The position numbers and the translations under genes are program-made. From contig AP014633.1 of NCBI GenBank assembly GCA_000828835.1, positions 1,178,001-1,242,000 on the forward strand: 64,000 nt of DNA, written 5' to 3'. Origin of the DNA: Thioploca ingrica. GTDB lineage: Bacteria > Pseudomonadota > Gammaproteobacteria > Beggiatoales > Beggiatoaceae. Below the pieces are notes generated by a model. The model was not told where the DNA came from, did not search any database, and saw only the letters and a program-made list of their open reading frames with translations. This document shows, one piece after another, positions 17,976 to 26,607 of the stretch. The first letter of the stretch is position 1. Each line of letters begins with the position of its first letter.

Positions 17976-20093
17976 TCAATTCTCCAATACTTTTTTACCC
18001 TTGATAATAATATTATTGTCAGCTTTGAGGTTAATCTTCTTTTTGCTGGTGGTGAGGATATCTTTCTTGGCGTTGGTCACAATTTTTCCGTCACCACTGA
18101 TGAGAATATCTCCATTTTTTTTCAGCGTGATCGAAGCCTTCCCTGCTTGCAAAACAATTTGGTCTTCAGCATCAATTAAGATGGTTTTGGCTTTGGTCGT
18201 ATGAGAAGTCCCAGCCGTTTCGGTTTTAGAACTGGCAATGTCCACCGATTGTGAACCTCCCACATTGACTGATTGGGATCCAGCAAACGTTTCATTTACC
18301 CCTGCGCCCACAGTTATAACCATCCCCGCACCTACACTAATGACATACCCTGCGCCCACGGTTAAAGTTTTTGCCGCGCCAACTGTTTCTGCTGAAGCAA
18401 TCGTCACGGTTTCCGTTTTGTTGGCACCAACGGTAAGCATCATATTGGCTCCAATTGTTTCAGTATGATTGATTCCCACCTTGATCGCCTTATTCGATCC
18501 AATCGTTTCACTTTGATCTACGCCAACCGTTTTGGTCCGATTATTTCCCACAGACAAGGTTTCATCGTGACCCACCTTTTGACCTTTGTCATTCTTGATC
18601 AGAATATTCCAGTCTTTTTCTCCCTGTAAATAAACTTCTTCTTGACCTTTTTTATCTTCAAAGCGTAACTCATTGTAGCCGCCACCGCCTTTACTAGAAT
18701 TACTTTTTAAAGTGCTTTTGGTTTGCTCACCCGGTAGCGCATAAGGCACTGTTTGCTGAGCGTTATAAACCGCACCGGTAACCATCGGCAGATCGGGATT
18801 ACCATTTAAAAAACTGATAATCACTTCTTGGCCAATTCGCGGTAGGCTAATCTGACCCCAGCCTTTACCGGCCCAAGCTTGGTTGACTCGAATCCAGCAG
18901 GAACTGTTTTCATCATATTTCCCTTCTTGGTCCCAGTGAAATTGAACTTTGATTCGACCATATTTATCAGTCCAAATCTCTTCACCACTGGGACCCGTTA
19001 CCATAGCGGTTTGGGTGCTGACAATTCGCGGTTTTGGGGTGGTAACAGGAGGACGAAAAGAAACGGTTGCCGGAAAAGCCCGAAAGGCATTGCTATAATG
19101 AGTTAATGACAAAGAATGTGATAGCCACAGCAATACGTAGTCTTTATTGAAGTCTTTGCGGGGATAAGCGGTTAGAGTAAATTTATAACCCGGAATAAAG
19201 CTAAAACAGTGACCTTGACCTTCCAATAATTGTTGTTCCGCAGTACAACTTTCAATACGGCATTTGACTTTTTGTTCACCTTGATCACGGTTGAGGAAAC
19301 CGGCACTATATTCATAGACTCGCAAGGGGTAAGTCTCACTGTCCACGGAGGTTTTTAAATCCATAGTTGGCTTTTCAAAATTAAAGTCATCTACTGCATA
19401 TTGGCCAGTGGTTAGTTGCTGGGTAAAATGACAAAGGGTAATCGCATTTTCCGGTTGAGTTTCATTACTCACTTGTAAATAGCGTGCTTGGGAAATCCCC
19501 GGACATGGTTTATAGACCCCGAGATCATCGGCTATCACTAAGACGTGCTGGTCAGCTTGATGTTCAAAAAAGTAAAACAGGCCTTCATCTTCCATGAGCC
19601 GGGAGACAAAATTGAAAGCGGTTTCTTCATATTGCACGCAATAATCGCGTTGGTCATAACCCCCGGGTTTAATGAGCGCAAACCGATAATCGCTAAAGCC
19701 GAGATCATCAAACACTTTTCGAATAATATCGGGTACGGATAGTTTCTGGAAAATGCGACAATTTTTCGTTAAAGTTAGTAACCATAACCAAGGACGAACT
19801 TCAGCATGGTAAATAGTGAAACGTGCATCCGTCCCAGCTTGCACAAAACGGGTGACAATGCCGTGAAAATAGCGACGATGTTCAGGAGCAAATTGGACTT
19901 CTAAAGTAAGTGGTTGACCAATGATATCATCAAAGTTAAGTTGTTTAGATTCAGACAACATTTCTAACTGAAAATGAAATAAGCTAGAAAGATGTTCTTC
20001 GCCTTGTAGGCTTTTAAATAATAGTTTATTGTCACCTAATGGGGTGGTGACAGTGAAGAGTAAATTGTCTTGGGTAAAGATTGAGGCATTCAT
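17976..20093 (-). CDS. vgrG: T6SS spike protein VgrG (TssI)
   Basis: This trimeric spike sits on the Hcp tube and carries the PAAR tip. The N-terminal gp27-like part includes RYFHGIVTRFVQAGTD, DYCVQYEETAFNFVSRLMEDEGLFYFFEH and the gp5-like OB fold (TDKYGRIKVQFHWDQEGKYDENSSCWIRV, AGKGWGQISLPRIGQEV). Residues about 520-640 are a long series of VG...TETVG repeats that form the beta-helix needle. No extra toxin domain follows the needle, so the cargo is probably the PAAR-toxin downstream. I chose ATG 20093 over the TTG at 20096. There is no good ribosome site ahead, because a structured IS605-like element ends a few bases upstream. Confidence 0.95.
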   Translation of the reverse strand: MNASIFTQDNLLFTVTTPLGDNKLLFKSLQGEEHLSSLFHFQLEMLSESKQLNFDDIIGQPLTLEVQFAPEHRRYFHGIVTRFVQAGTDARFTIYHAEVRPWLWLLTLTKNCRIFQKLSVPDIIRKVFDDLGFSDYRFALIKPGGYDQRDYCVQYEETAFNFVSRLMEDEGLFYFFEHQADQHVLVIADDLGVYKPCPGISQARYLQVSNETQPENAITLCHFTQQLTTGQYAVDDFNFEKPTMDLKTSVDSETYPLRVYEYSAGFLNRDQGEQKVKCRIESCTAEQQLLEGQGHCFSFIPGYKFTLTAYPRKDFNKDYVLLWLSHSLSLTHYSNAFRAFPATVSFRPPVTTPKPRIVSTQTAMVTGPSGEEIWTDKYGRIKVQFHWDQEGKYDENSSCWIRVNQAWAGKGWGQISLPRIGQEVIISFLNGNPDLPMVTGAVYNAQQTVPYALPGEQTKSTLKSNSSKGGGGYNELRFEDKKGQEEVYLQGEKDWNILIKNDKGQKVGHDETLSVGNNRTKTVGVDQSETIGSNKAIKVGINHTETIGANMMLTVGANKTETVTIASAETVGAAKTLTVGAGYVISVGAGMVITVGAGVNETFAGSQSVNVGGSQSVDIASSKTETAGTSHTTKAKTILIDAEDQIVLQAGKASITLKKNGDILISGDGKIVTNAKKDILTTSKKKINLKADNNIIIKGKKVLEN

Positions 20094-20100
20094 CAAATTG

Positions 20101-20510
20101 CGCGAGAAACCTCGTCCTTAAGGACGGGGAGGGATAGCGCGTCGGCTCAAGCCGACCCAGTTCTCGCTCCTCTGGTGGTTAGGCTATCTGTGTAAGTAAA
20201 AATGGGGTGCTGGTCTTTCCCAGCGGTCCGGCGGTTAAGCCCTCCCCTTACGGGGCTAGTGACGCAGCAGTTTCCTGCCATCTCCCTTCGACAAGGCCAC
20301 CCCGCGGCTCTTACTGTTACCAGTAACGACTAAAACCTTCGGGGCTTTACCTTTCCCCAGCTTGATTAAAGCCTTTTAGGGCAGCAGACTTAGGAAGCAT
20401 CTGCTGGTAAGTCTTAACGACCTCGGGGTGGCGTAGCCACTATTGCTAGCAGCTTAGTCTGGTCAACCTAGCTTTTCCAAGCTCCGCCCTTTAGGGCGGG
20501 GTAGTTGACA
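20101..20510 (-). mobile_element. ORF-less IS200/IS605-type element, HEARO/omega-RNA-like
   Basis: The region is GC-richer than its surroundings, is not coding and is packed with hairpins. At one end CTCGTCCTTAAGGACGGGGAG, and at the other GCTCCGCCCTTTAGGGCGGGG, are subterminal palindromes of the IS200/IS605 kind. On the minus strand the sequence opens GTCAACTACCCCGCCC and later returns GGTTGACC. It contains AAGACTTACCAGCAGATGC and GTTACTGGTAACAGTAAGAG, which look like a conserved structured RNA. My best reading is a HEARO (IscB-associated) RNA with the nuclease gene deleted. It could instead be another IS605-derived RNA. This rests on pattern memory and needs a covariance-model search. Confidence 0.5.
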
Positions 20511-20724
20511 GAGTCAGATTAATGGAACACCAAAGTGTTCTTTTGCGTAAGCTATCTTTATTTATTTTAGACTGGAATTAACGATCTGAAAAGAAGATAT
20601 TTAAAAATATAGCAATTTCGGACCAACTTGAACTAAATTTGTGATAAATTTATATAGATATATCCGTTATGAGCTGACGTAATATCCAAAATCACCCTAT
20701 TAAATCTTTGTTGCAACAAGTTTT
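20511..20724. other. AT-rich intergenic region ahead of the TIGR02270 gene
   Basis: No gene is seen. GAACACCAAAGTGTTCTTTT at about 20525 is a small hairpin followed by T residues. The rest is AT-rich and may hold the promoter of the gene starting at 20725. Confidence 0.35.
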
Positions 20725-21987
20725 ATGCATAACAATCTATTTATCCCAGATATTGTTACTCAACATGCTGAAGAAGCTGCTTTTCTTTGGTTACTCCGTA
20801 ACGCTGCTGTTTATCAACCCCACTATAATTTGGAAGATTTAGTTGAACTCGATGAGCGTATTAATGCCCATTTGGACGGACTACGTATTGCCGGTGATGC
20901 TGGATGGGAAATAGCTCAAGAAGCATTATCTTGGCAAGAACCGGGCGAAATTTTTACTGCGGCTGTGTTAGCTTTTGAAACCTTGCAAACTGAGCGCTGG
21001 CAGGCGATATTAGAAGCCAGTATGGGCCAACCGGAATTGAGCCGCGCGATAATTTCCGCACTGGGTTGGCATTCTATTGATAAAATAGCTTCTCCCATTA
21101 ACCAATTTTTAGATTCTAACGAAGCAGAGCAACAATACCTGGGTATTGCCGCCCTTGCTATTCATAGAGTCAATCCCGGCTATCGTTTAGATAAGGTTCT
21201 AGTTGATGAACACCTCCAGTTACGAACTCGTGCCCTCCGTGCGGCTGGAGAACTAGGTCGTCAAGACTTACTTCCCAAGATTCTTCAACAAATTCAAGCT
21301 GATGACGAAGCTGCTCGCTTTTGGGCCGCTTGGTCAGCTACTTTGCTAGGTGATCGAAACCAAGCTTTAGAAACCCTCAAGCCACTTTCACTGCTGCTAC
21401 CCACTCCTCTCAATATTTGTGCCTTACACGTTTTGCTACGTAGCTTAGATGTGGAAAATGCTACCGATTGGTTAAGAGTAATAGCCCAAGATCAGAAGCG
21501 GCTACGATATTTAATCATCGGTATGGGTATTATTGGTGATCCAATCCATATTCCTTGGCTTATAACCCAAATGGAAAATTCGGAAGTAGCGAGAATTGCT
21601 GGTGAGACCTTTACCTTTATCACCGGGGCCAACTTAGATGATGAAGATTTAGAAGGTGAAAAGCCAGCCGGTTTCGAGGCCGGGCCAACCGAAAATCCCG
21701 AAGATGAATCAGTCGATCTGGATACCGATGAAGACTTACCTTGGCCTAACCCAGCTTTAATACACACTTGGTGGCAAAAGCACCAAGCGCAATATCACTC
21801 CCAAACACGTTATCTTATGGGCAAACCGATTACCGCGCAACATTGCCAACATATTCTCACAACTGGGTTACAACGCCAACGCAGCGCTGCCGCCTTAGAA
21901 TTAGCACTTATGCAACCCAGCGCACCATTGTTTGAAACGAGAGCACCTGGATTGCAACAACAACAACAGCTTACCAAGCCCGTGTAG
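20725..21987 (+). CDS. TIGR02270 family T6SS-associated HEAT-repeat protein
   Basis: The 420-residue protein matches the TIGR02270 type found in T6SS loci: an N-terminal DIVTQHAEEAAFLWLLRNAAV, HLDGLRIAGDAGWE, and alpha-helical repeats such as LQLRTRALRAAGELGRQDLL and AARFWAAWSATLLGDRNQAL. A GEFTF-like motif (AGETFTFITG) precedes an acidic linker, and WWQKHQAQY leads into the C-terminus. Its exact role in T6SS is unknown; a scaffold or effector-related function is plausible from the repeats. The stop codon TAG is supplied by the GTAG head of a REP palindrome starting at 21984, so the original C-terminus may have been altered. Confidence 0.82.
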   Translation: MHNNLFIPDIVTQHAEEAAFLWLLRNAAVYQPHYNLEDLVELDERINAHLDGLRIAGDAGWEIAQEALSWQEPGEIFTAAVLAFETLQTERWQAILEASMGQPELSRAIISALGWHSIDKIASPINQFLDSNEAEQQYLGIAALAIHRVNPGYRLDKVLVDEHLQLRTRALRAAGELGRQDLLPKILQQIQADDEAARFWAAWSATLLGDRNQALETLKPLSLLLPTPLNICALHVLLRSLDVENATDWLRVIAQDQKRLRYLIIGMGIIGDPIHIPWLITQMENSEVARIAGETFTFITGANLDDEDLEGEKPAGFEAGPTENPEDESVDLDTDEDLPWPNPALIHTWWQKHQAQYHSQTRYLMGKPITAQHCQHILTTGLQRQRSAAALELALMQPSAPLFETRAPGLQQQQQLTKPV

Positions 21988-22013
21988 GATGCGGTTCGCC
22001 AGCGAACCGCATC
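21984..22013 (+). repeat. Single REP palindrome GTAGGATGCGGTTCGC
   Basis: GTAGGATGCGGTTCGCCAGC continues as GAACCGCATC to give a perfect GATGCGGTTCGC/GCGAACCGCATC hairpin. Its GTAG overlaps the stop codon of the upstream gene. Confidence 0.7.
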
Positions 22014-22064
22014 AATCGAGAGATCACTGACCATCTCTCCTTTATCCACGTGTGGGTAGTGTTC

Positions 22065-22475
22065 CTAAAGTAATGATGAATTATAATAGTGAATAAAATA
22101 GGCAATGGCTCCGAGGTGATTTTCAAGCTTTTTAGAGAAAGCGAGTGTTTTTCGACCTAAACGAGAAATTCTCTGACGTAACGTATTGTTAAATCTATCA
22201 ATATGATTAGTCTTACCGGTACCTTTCCCAACAATTCGATGGCGAGTTTTAAGCAAAATCCCCCGATAAGCTTTCCAATTATCCGTGTAGCAAACCGCAC
22301 ACTGGCGATAAACGGGTGGTAACGATTGCCATAATCTTAATGCTTCTCTCTGAGCACGTTGACCAACGGTATATCCCACTCTCTGCCGACTAGCCACATC
22401 TAAAGCTAACCATATCCAACTCTTGGAGGCCTTGTTACCGACATAACTCCATATTTCATCACCTTCGATTGTCAT
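22065..22475 (-). CDS. insB: IS1 InsB-like transposase part
   Basis: This is the catalytic part of the IS1 transposase, 136 residues from the internal ATG. It contains IEGDEIWSYVGNK, ALDVASRQRVGY, the CYTDNWKAYRG and HIDRFNNTLRQRISRL segments of the DDE-type core, and ends HYNSSLL. In IS1 it is made as an InsAB' fusion by a -1 frameshift rather than alone. The A9 run at about 22481-22489, read on the minus strand, is the obvious slip site. Both frames are intact, so the element could be active. Confidence 0.9.
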   Translation of the reverse strand: MTIEGDEIWSYVGNKASKSWIWLALDVASRQRVGYTVGQRAQREALRLWQSLPPVYRQCAVCYTDNWKAYRGILLKTRHRIVGKGTGKTNHIDRFNNTLRQRISRLGRKTLAFSKKLENHLGAIAYFIHYYNSSLL

Positions 22476-22768
22476 CGGACTTTTTTTTTACTCGATAAAG
22501 GGGTTAGTAGAGCTTTATGATAGATTTCATGGCTATATTCTTGTATCCAACTAACGGCTACTCCGGTGATTCGATGAATCCCTCGTAAGGAAACTTTCTC
22601 TAATAAACAATTGGCAATTATTTTCTTCGTTTCTTCGGTTATCCGGCAATTTTGTGGATTTTCTACCCATTGCCGGCCACAATTTTTACACTTATACCTC
22701 TGTTTACCATTATGAATTTTGCCATTTTTAATCATTTCTTGTTGTTCACAACGAGGACATCTCATCAA
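22472..22768 (-). CDS. insA: IS1 InsA-like DNA-binding protein
   Basis: The 98-residue protein opens with a zinc-ribbon, MRCPRCEQQEM and RYKCKNCGRQWVENP, followed by a helix-turn-helix region (KVSLRGIHRITGVAVSWIQ). InsA binds the inverted repeats and represses transposition; the frameshifted product with InsB is the transposase. The gene ends LSSKKKVR over the run of nine A residues and its TGA overlaps the insB ATG. Confidence 0.9.
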   Translation of the reverse strand: MMRCPRCEQQEMIKNGKIHNGKQRYKCKNCGRQWVENPQNCRITEETKKIIANCLLEKVSLRGIHRITGVAVSWIQEYSHEIYHKALLTPLSSKKKVR

Positions 22769-22876
22769 GTTATCTCCAGCGGTTATAACGGGAGATTATT
22801 TTATCACCATTACTTTAGGAACACTACCCTAGTGTGCTTCCTTCGTTAGGTTACGTAGATTTTATCACCCTTTTTT

Positions 22877-22962
22877 CTTAACTTAATGGCATTACTTCCT
22901 AGAAAATTCCCCCCGCCCCCCCCTTGTTCAAAGGTGGGAGTTAGAGCTTAGCTTAATGGCAG
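22877..22962. repeat. Second copy of the CTTAATGGCA-ended element
   Basis: AACTTAATGGCATTA and AGCTTAATGGCAGTA flank a run of C residues and TTCAAAGGTGGGAG. The motifs match those of the 64-bp inverted repeat at 4857-4920, but the copy is degenerate. Confidence 0.4.
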
Positions 22963-22967
22963 TAGAA

Positions 22968-24095
22968 TTATGACTTTTTCTTTATCCCTAAGAGGGTATA
23001 AATCGTGGTTAAATCGCGTTCGTCATTAACGATTTCGTGTAAGAGATCGGTTAACGACATTTCACCCCAAGAAATTGCTCGCTTGATGAGATAAGACGTT
23101 GGGCTGTGAGGTTCGATTTTACTCAGATAATCCGCTATCTCGGCTAAGCGTTGATAAGCTTCACTGCGATTCCGAATGGGCATCGCTGCTTTAGCTTTGA
23201 CATGTTGTTCTTCAAGCGGATCCTCGCTAAGTGATACCGATTGTTCCGGTTTTTCAGTGACGAGGGAATTTAATATTGACACGGGTTCTCTATCAACTAA
23301 AATGAGATTAACGACATGTTGAATATCAATCAGTTTTTGGCGAAGTTTACCCAAGCTGGGCGCTTGCTCAGCACAATATTCGTCTAAGATTTGATTTAAT
23401 TTATCAACTGAATCAATTGATTCTTGTAAATCAGCTACTAAACTGACATAAAAAGTACTGGAGGTGAGCGTAACACTGGCTGAGAATTTGGTGGTGGTTG
23501 GTTTACCTTCACTAATCGCGGCTTCCTTTTGTGGTTGGGGAAGTTTTTCTAACAGCAAGGCTTTGTCTCGATCCATAAAGGTGTAAGCTGGGATATCGCC
23601 TACAGTTGGCGCCGTAATGGGTACCACCCCGAGTTGGAGAACAAATTTATCATGGTTTAACCATTGTAAAGGAGATATCCTTAAATCAATATCTTCATCT
23701 GTTTCATCAAGGGGTGGGTACAAATTTTTCCAGTATTTTTCACTCAGTTGAATAAGGAATTGTAAGCCCGTTTTTAATCCTTTATAACCATGGAGATGCA
23801 ATAAAGCTTCGGTTAGCCATACAGCGATTTGTAAATCTTTAGAACGATGGGTGAGTGCTTCTACACAAAGTTGACGAACTTGTGGCCAATCGGCTTTTTT
23901 TAACTCGGTGTCCCATTCATGTCGAGTCAAAGTGGTGTCATCTTCACGACGGGCTGCTTTAATTTTATCGTAAGTTCCTTCGTACCGGAGAAATTCACCG
24001 ACTGGTGATTGATTGGAAAGGGGTGCTAATAGATGTTCCCACTCTTCCGAGGTGAGTGGGATTGATTGTTCTAGTGATGATAAAGGGTTAGCCAT
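22968..24095 (-). CDS. tssA: T6SS protein TssA
   Basis: TssA primes assembly of the sheath and tube at the baseplate. The ImpA_N domain occupies the first half (SPVGEFLRYEGTYDKIKAARREDD, LQIAVWLTEALLHLHGYKGL, YWKNLYPPLDE). The C-terminus has RSEAYQRLAEIADYLSKIEPHSP and AISWGEMSLTDLL, as in the short TssA1-type proteins. I placed the start at ATG 24095; the frame extends to 24167, but those codons look like promoter region. It is transcribed away from tssK, with about 260 bp of shared upstream DNA. Confidence 0.9.
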   Translation of the reverse strand: MANPLSSLEQSIPLTSEEWEHLLAPLSNQSPVGEFLRYEGTYDKIKAARREDDTTLTRHEWDTELKKADWPQVRQLCVEALTHRSKDLQIAVWLTEALLHLHGYKGLKTGLQFLIQLSEKYWKNLYPPLDETDEDIDLRISPLQWLNHDKFVLQLGVVPITAPTVGDIPAYTFMDRDKALLLEKLPQPQKEAAISEGKPTTTKFSASVTLTSSTFYVSLVADLQESIDSVDKLNQILDEYCAEQAPSLGKLRQKLIDIQHVVNLILVDREPVSILNSLVTEKPEQSVSLSEDPLEEQHVKAKAAMPIRNRSEAYQRLAEIADYLSKIEPHSPTSYLIKRAISWGEMSLTDLLHEIVNDERDLTTIYTLLGIKKKS

Positions 24096-24358
24096 AGTTG
24101 AATTGTTACTATTTGAGTATGGAAGCTGATTTAATTTGGAAATTGGATCTCGCTGTATATAATCCAATCAGCTCTAGTTGCTAAACTAAATTATACTTTG
24201 CATACTTGATACTTATTTAGGTTTTCGGTACAGTAAAAGTATTCTAGCGAGGCTTGTTAGGCACGTCAAACCTAAATCACTGAGTCATTATGATAGTCCT
24301 TCGCTGTTAATCATTCAGTATAAACCAACCCTTAATTTAGGGTAGCGAGAATACCAAC

Positions 24359-25762
24359 ATGAAAGGATTAACTGAAATCGTGGATGCTATTCAGTGGCAT
24401 GAAGGAATGCTACTGACACCACACCATTTTCAACAATTGTCAATTCGGCAAGAACAATTATTACACTACGCTATCTCAAGCTTTATTCCCTTTCATTGGG
24501 GAATATTACGGATAGAAATTGATCCAGTTCAGTTAGTAGAGGGACAAGTCGCTATCTTGGAATTGGAGGCGATTTTACCAGATGGATTAATGATTGCCCA
24601 TAATGCCAAAGTAACTGATTTAAGTTTAAATTTGAAGAAATATTTGGGCTTGCTTAAACAACAATCGGCTTTATTGGTTTATTTAAGTGTTCCTCGCTAT
24701 ATACCAACTTCTTTGGAAGGCGAACAACGGTACCAATCAGTGGAAGGTGAACCGGTTAAGGGAATTAACGAAGGTGAAGGGGAAATCTCTATTCCACGCT
24801 TACGTCCACGATTACATTTATCTGTCGGTGAGGAACCACCACGAAATCGCTTTACCTCGTTACCATTGGCGCAGGTGACTTATAAAAATGAAGCTTTTGC
24901 GTTAACATCCTTTATTCCACCGGTGCTACAGATTCATATTCACTCACCTTTAGGCAAAATGATCAGTGCCATTATTCAAAAAGCCCACGGTAAAGCTAAA
25001 TTTCTTTCCGAGCAATTACGTTCTTCTAGTGCGATTCAATTAGATAAATCGTTGTTATTCAATACCCAAAACGTCTTACAAGGTTTGGGCACGGCTTTGC
25101 CTCAATTAGAAGCCATGTTGGCAATTCAGGTGAGTCATCCTTATCCGCTTTATTTAAGCTTATGCAGTCTAGCAGGTAGTATAGCGACTTTTACGAGTGC
25201 CATGGTCCCTCCAGTTTTTAATGCTTATAATCACAATGATTTATTGGCTACATTTACCCCAGTTTGTCAATTTATCGACGAAATTTTAGATCGCATTCGG
25301 GAATCTTATATTGTTATCCCCTTTGATCGGCAAAATCAGCAGAACACTTTAAAAATTTCTTCTGAATTTCAGTGGTTACCAACTAAAAATTATTTTGTAT
25401 TGCGTTTGGAAGAACGGCAAATTTTAGCGGATAAAAATTTAACTTATCTGGTCATTGGCTTAAAGGGATTCGAGGGTAAACCGAAATTAGAAGAACTGGT
25501 TAGCTGGGGAGAGTCCTGTCAAATTGGTTCAAATAGTTATATTAATTCGATACGAGAGCGGCGAATTTATGGGGCAAAACGACAACGTATCTTAGAAAAA
25601 GAGAAAAATCTCAATCTCATTCCACCCAATGAGGTTGCCCTCTTCCAAGTGGAAATCAATCCTGAATTTATTGCGGTAGAGGAAGTATTAGTCATAGTGA
25701 GCGAATTAGAAAATATTCCTCAGCCAGTAGAAGTGATGTTATACACGGTACCCTATCAATAA
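24359..25762 (+). CDS. tssK: T6SS baseplate protein TssK
   Basis: The 467-residue protein has the TssK N-terminus (IQWHEGMLLTPHHFQQ), GLMIAHNAKV, PLYLSLCSLAGSIA and the C-terminal VYLVIGLKG-type segment, here LTYLVIGLKGFEG. TssK links the TssEFG wedges to the membrane complex TssJLM. It is the first gene of the structural plus-strand run, with tssL following after 17 bp. Confidence 0.95.
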   Translation: MKGLTEIVDAIQWHEGMLLTPHHFQQLSIRQEQLLHYAISSFIPFHWGILRIEIDPVQLVEGQVAILELEAILPDGLMIAHNAKVTDLSLNLKKYLGLLKQQSALLVYLSVPRYIPTSLEGEQRYQSVEGEPVKGINEGEGEISIPRLRPRLHLSVGEEPPRNRFTSLPLAQVTYKNEAFALTSFIPPVLQIHIHSPLGKMISAIIQKAHGKAKFLSEQLRSSSAIQLDKSLLFNTQNVLQGLGTALPQLEAMLAIQVSHPYPLYLSLCSLAGSIATFTSAMVPPVFNAYNHNDLLATFTPVCQFIDEILDRIRESYIVIPFDRQNQQNTLKISSEFQWLPTKNYFVLRLEERQILADKNLTYLVIGLKGFEGKPKLEELVSWGESCQIGSNSYINSIRERRIYGAKRQRILEKEKNLNLIPPNEVALFQVEINPEFIAVEEVLVIVSELENIPQPVEVMLYTVPYQ

Positions 25763-25779
25763 TTTAAAGGTTAGCCTAT

Positions 25780-26532
25780 ATGCTGTTTTCTGGCGAGCAA
25801 ATTGAAAGTACCTTATATCGCTATTTTCATGAATTTTATAATGAAGTAATCCAAATTAAACAAGCACCAGATGAACGTTCTCGTATTCAACATCAACTGA
25901 TTAGTGTCTTCGATCGCCAACGTTTAGATGCGAGTCAACGGGGAGGGGAACAACACCTGAAATTGTATAAAGAAGCCCAGTATTTAATGGTTGCTTTGAC
26001 CGATGAAATTTTCTTACATTTATTTGAGTGGGCTGGTAAGGAAACTTGGCGTACCCAATTATTAGAAGTAAGAATGTTTAATTCCCAAATTGCTGGGCAA
26101 CGGGTATTTGAAAACTTGAACGCCTTGTTGAATAAACGCGACCAGAATACTTTAGAATTAGCTCGACTGTATTTAATTGTGTTATTTCTCGGTTTTCAAG
26201 GTCAATATCGAAGCACCACCGATCCAATTCAATTACAAGAATATGAAAATTATCGTCGCCAATTGTATTTCTTTATTACCCAAAAAAATGTTGATGAACT
26301 GCATGATCGTCTTTACTATGAAGTAAATAAACGGATTTTTCCAGAGGCTTACCGTGTTACGGAATTAAAACAGGAAGAACGCCAATGGCTTCCCTCTTTA
26401 TTTTGGTGGCAGGTGTCTTTTATAGCGCTATTTGTTAGCTTATTTTTCGTTTCAATCGGGTTATGGTATCAAGTCACTCATGATATCAATAGTCAAACTG
26501 AACAAATTTTAGAAAAGCATGCTTCACCCTAA
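25780..26532 (+). CDS. tssL: T6SS inner-membrane protein TssL, short form
   Basis: This 250-residue DotU/IcmH-family protein has the cytoplasmic hook domain (YFHEFYNEVIQIKQ, LMVALTDEIFLHLFEW, LELARLYLIVLFLGFQGQYR) and one C-terminal membrane helix at about residues 210-235 (WWQVSFIALFVSLFFVSIG). There is no OmpA/peptidoglycan-binding extension, so anchoring to the wall must come from another protein. It forms the membrane complex with TssM and TssJ. In most loci tssM follows directly. Here a TPR/pseudo-CHAT gene and an autotransporter come between. Confidence 0.95.
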   Translation: MLFSGEQIESTLYRYFHEFYNEVIQIKQAPDERSRIQHQLISVFDRQRLDASQRGGEQHLKLYKEAQYLMVALTDEIFLHLFEWAGKETWRTQLLEVRMFNSQIAGQRVFENLNALLNKRDQNTLELARLYLIVLFLGFQGQYRSTTDPIQLQEYENYRRQLYFFITQKNVDELHDRLYYEVNKRIFPEAYRVTELKQEERQWLPSLFWWQVSFIALFVSLFFVSIGLWYQVTHDINSQTEQILEKHASP

Positions 26533-26607
26533 ACTGTTAACTTTATAAATCAATAATATGCGCCACTGTGCCTAAGAAACCGGCATGAGCGTTTCAATTA
26601 CCTAGCG

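Larger units (their letters stand above)
22054..22829 (-). mobile_element. IS1-family insertion sequence
   Basis: Perfect 22-bp terminal inverted repeats (GGGTAGTGTTCCTAAAGTAATG) lie at 22054-22075 and 22808-22829, giving a 776-bp element, about the size of IS1. It encodes the InsA/InsB pair with a nine-A slippery run between them. No clear 8-9 bp target duplication flanks the ends, so the insertion may be old or one flank rearranged. It sits between the TIGR02270 gene and tssA, downstream of both, and breaks no gene. Confidence 0.92.

Noticed and set aside
22901..22923. C-rich run as a special structure
   Set aside because: It is a low-complexity core of a degenerate repeat copy and has no further pattern to support a G-quadruplex-type claim.
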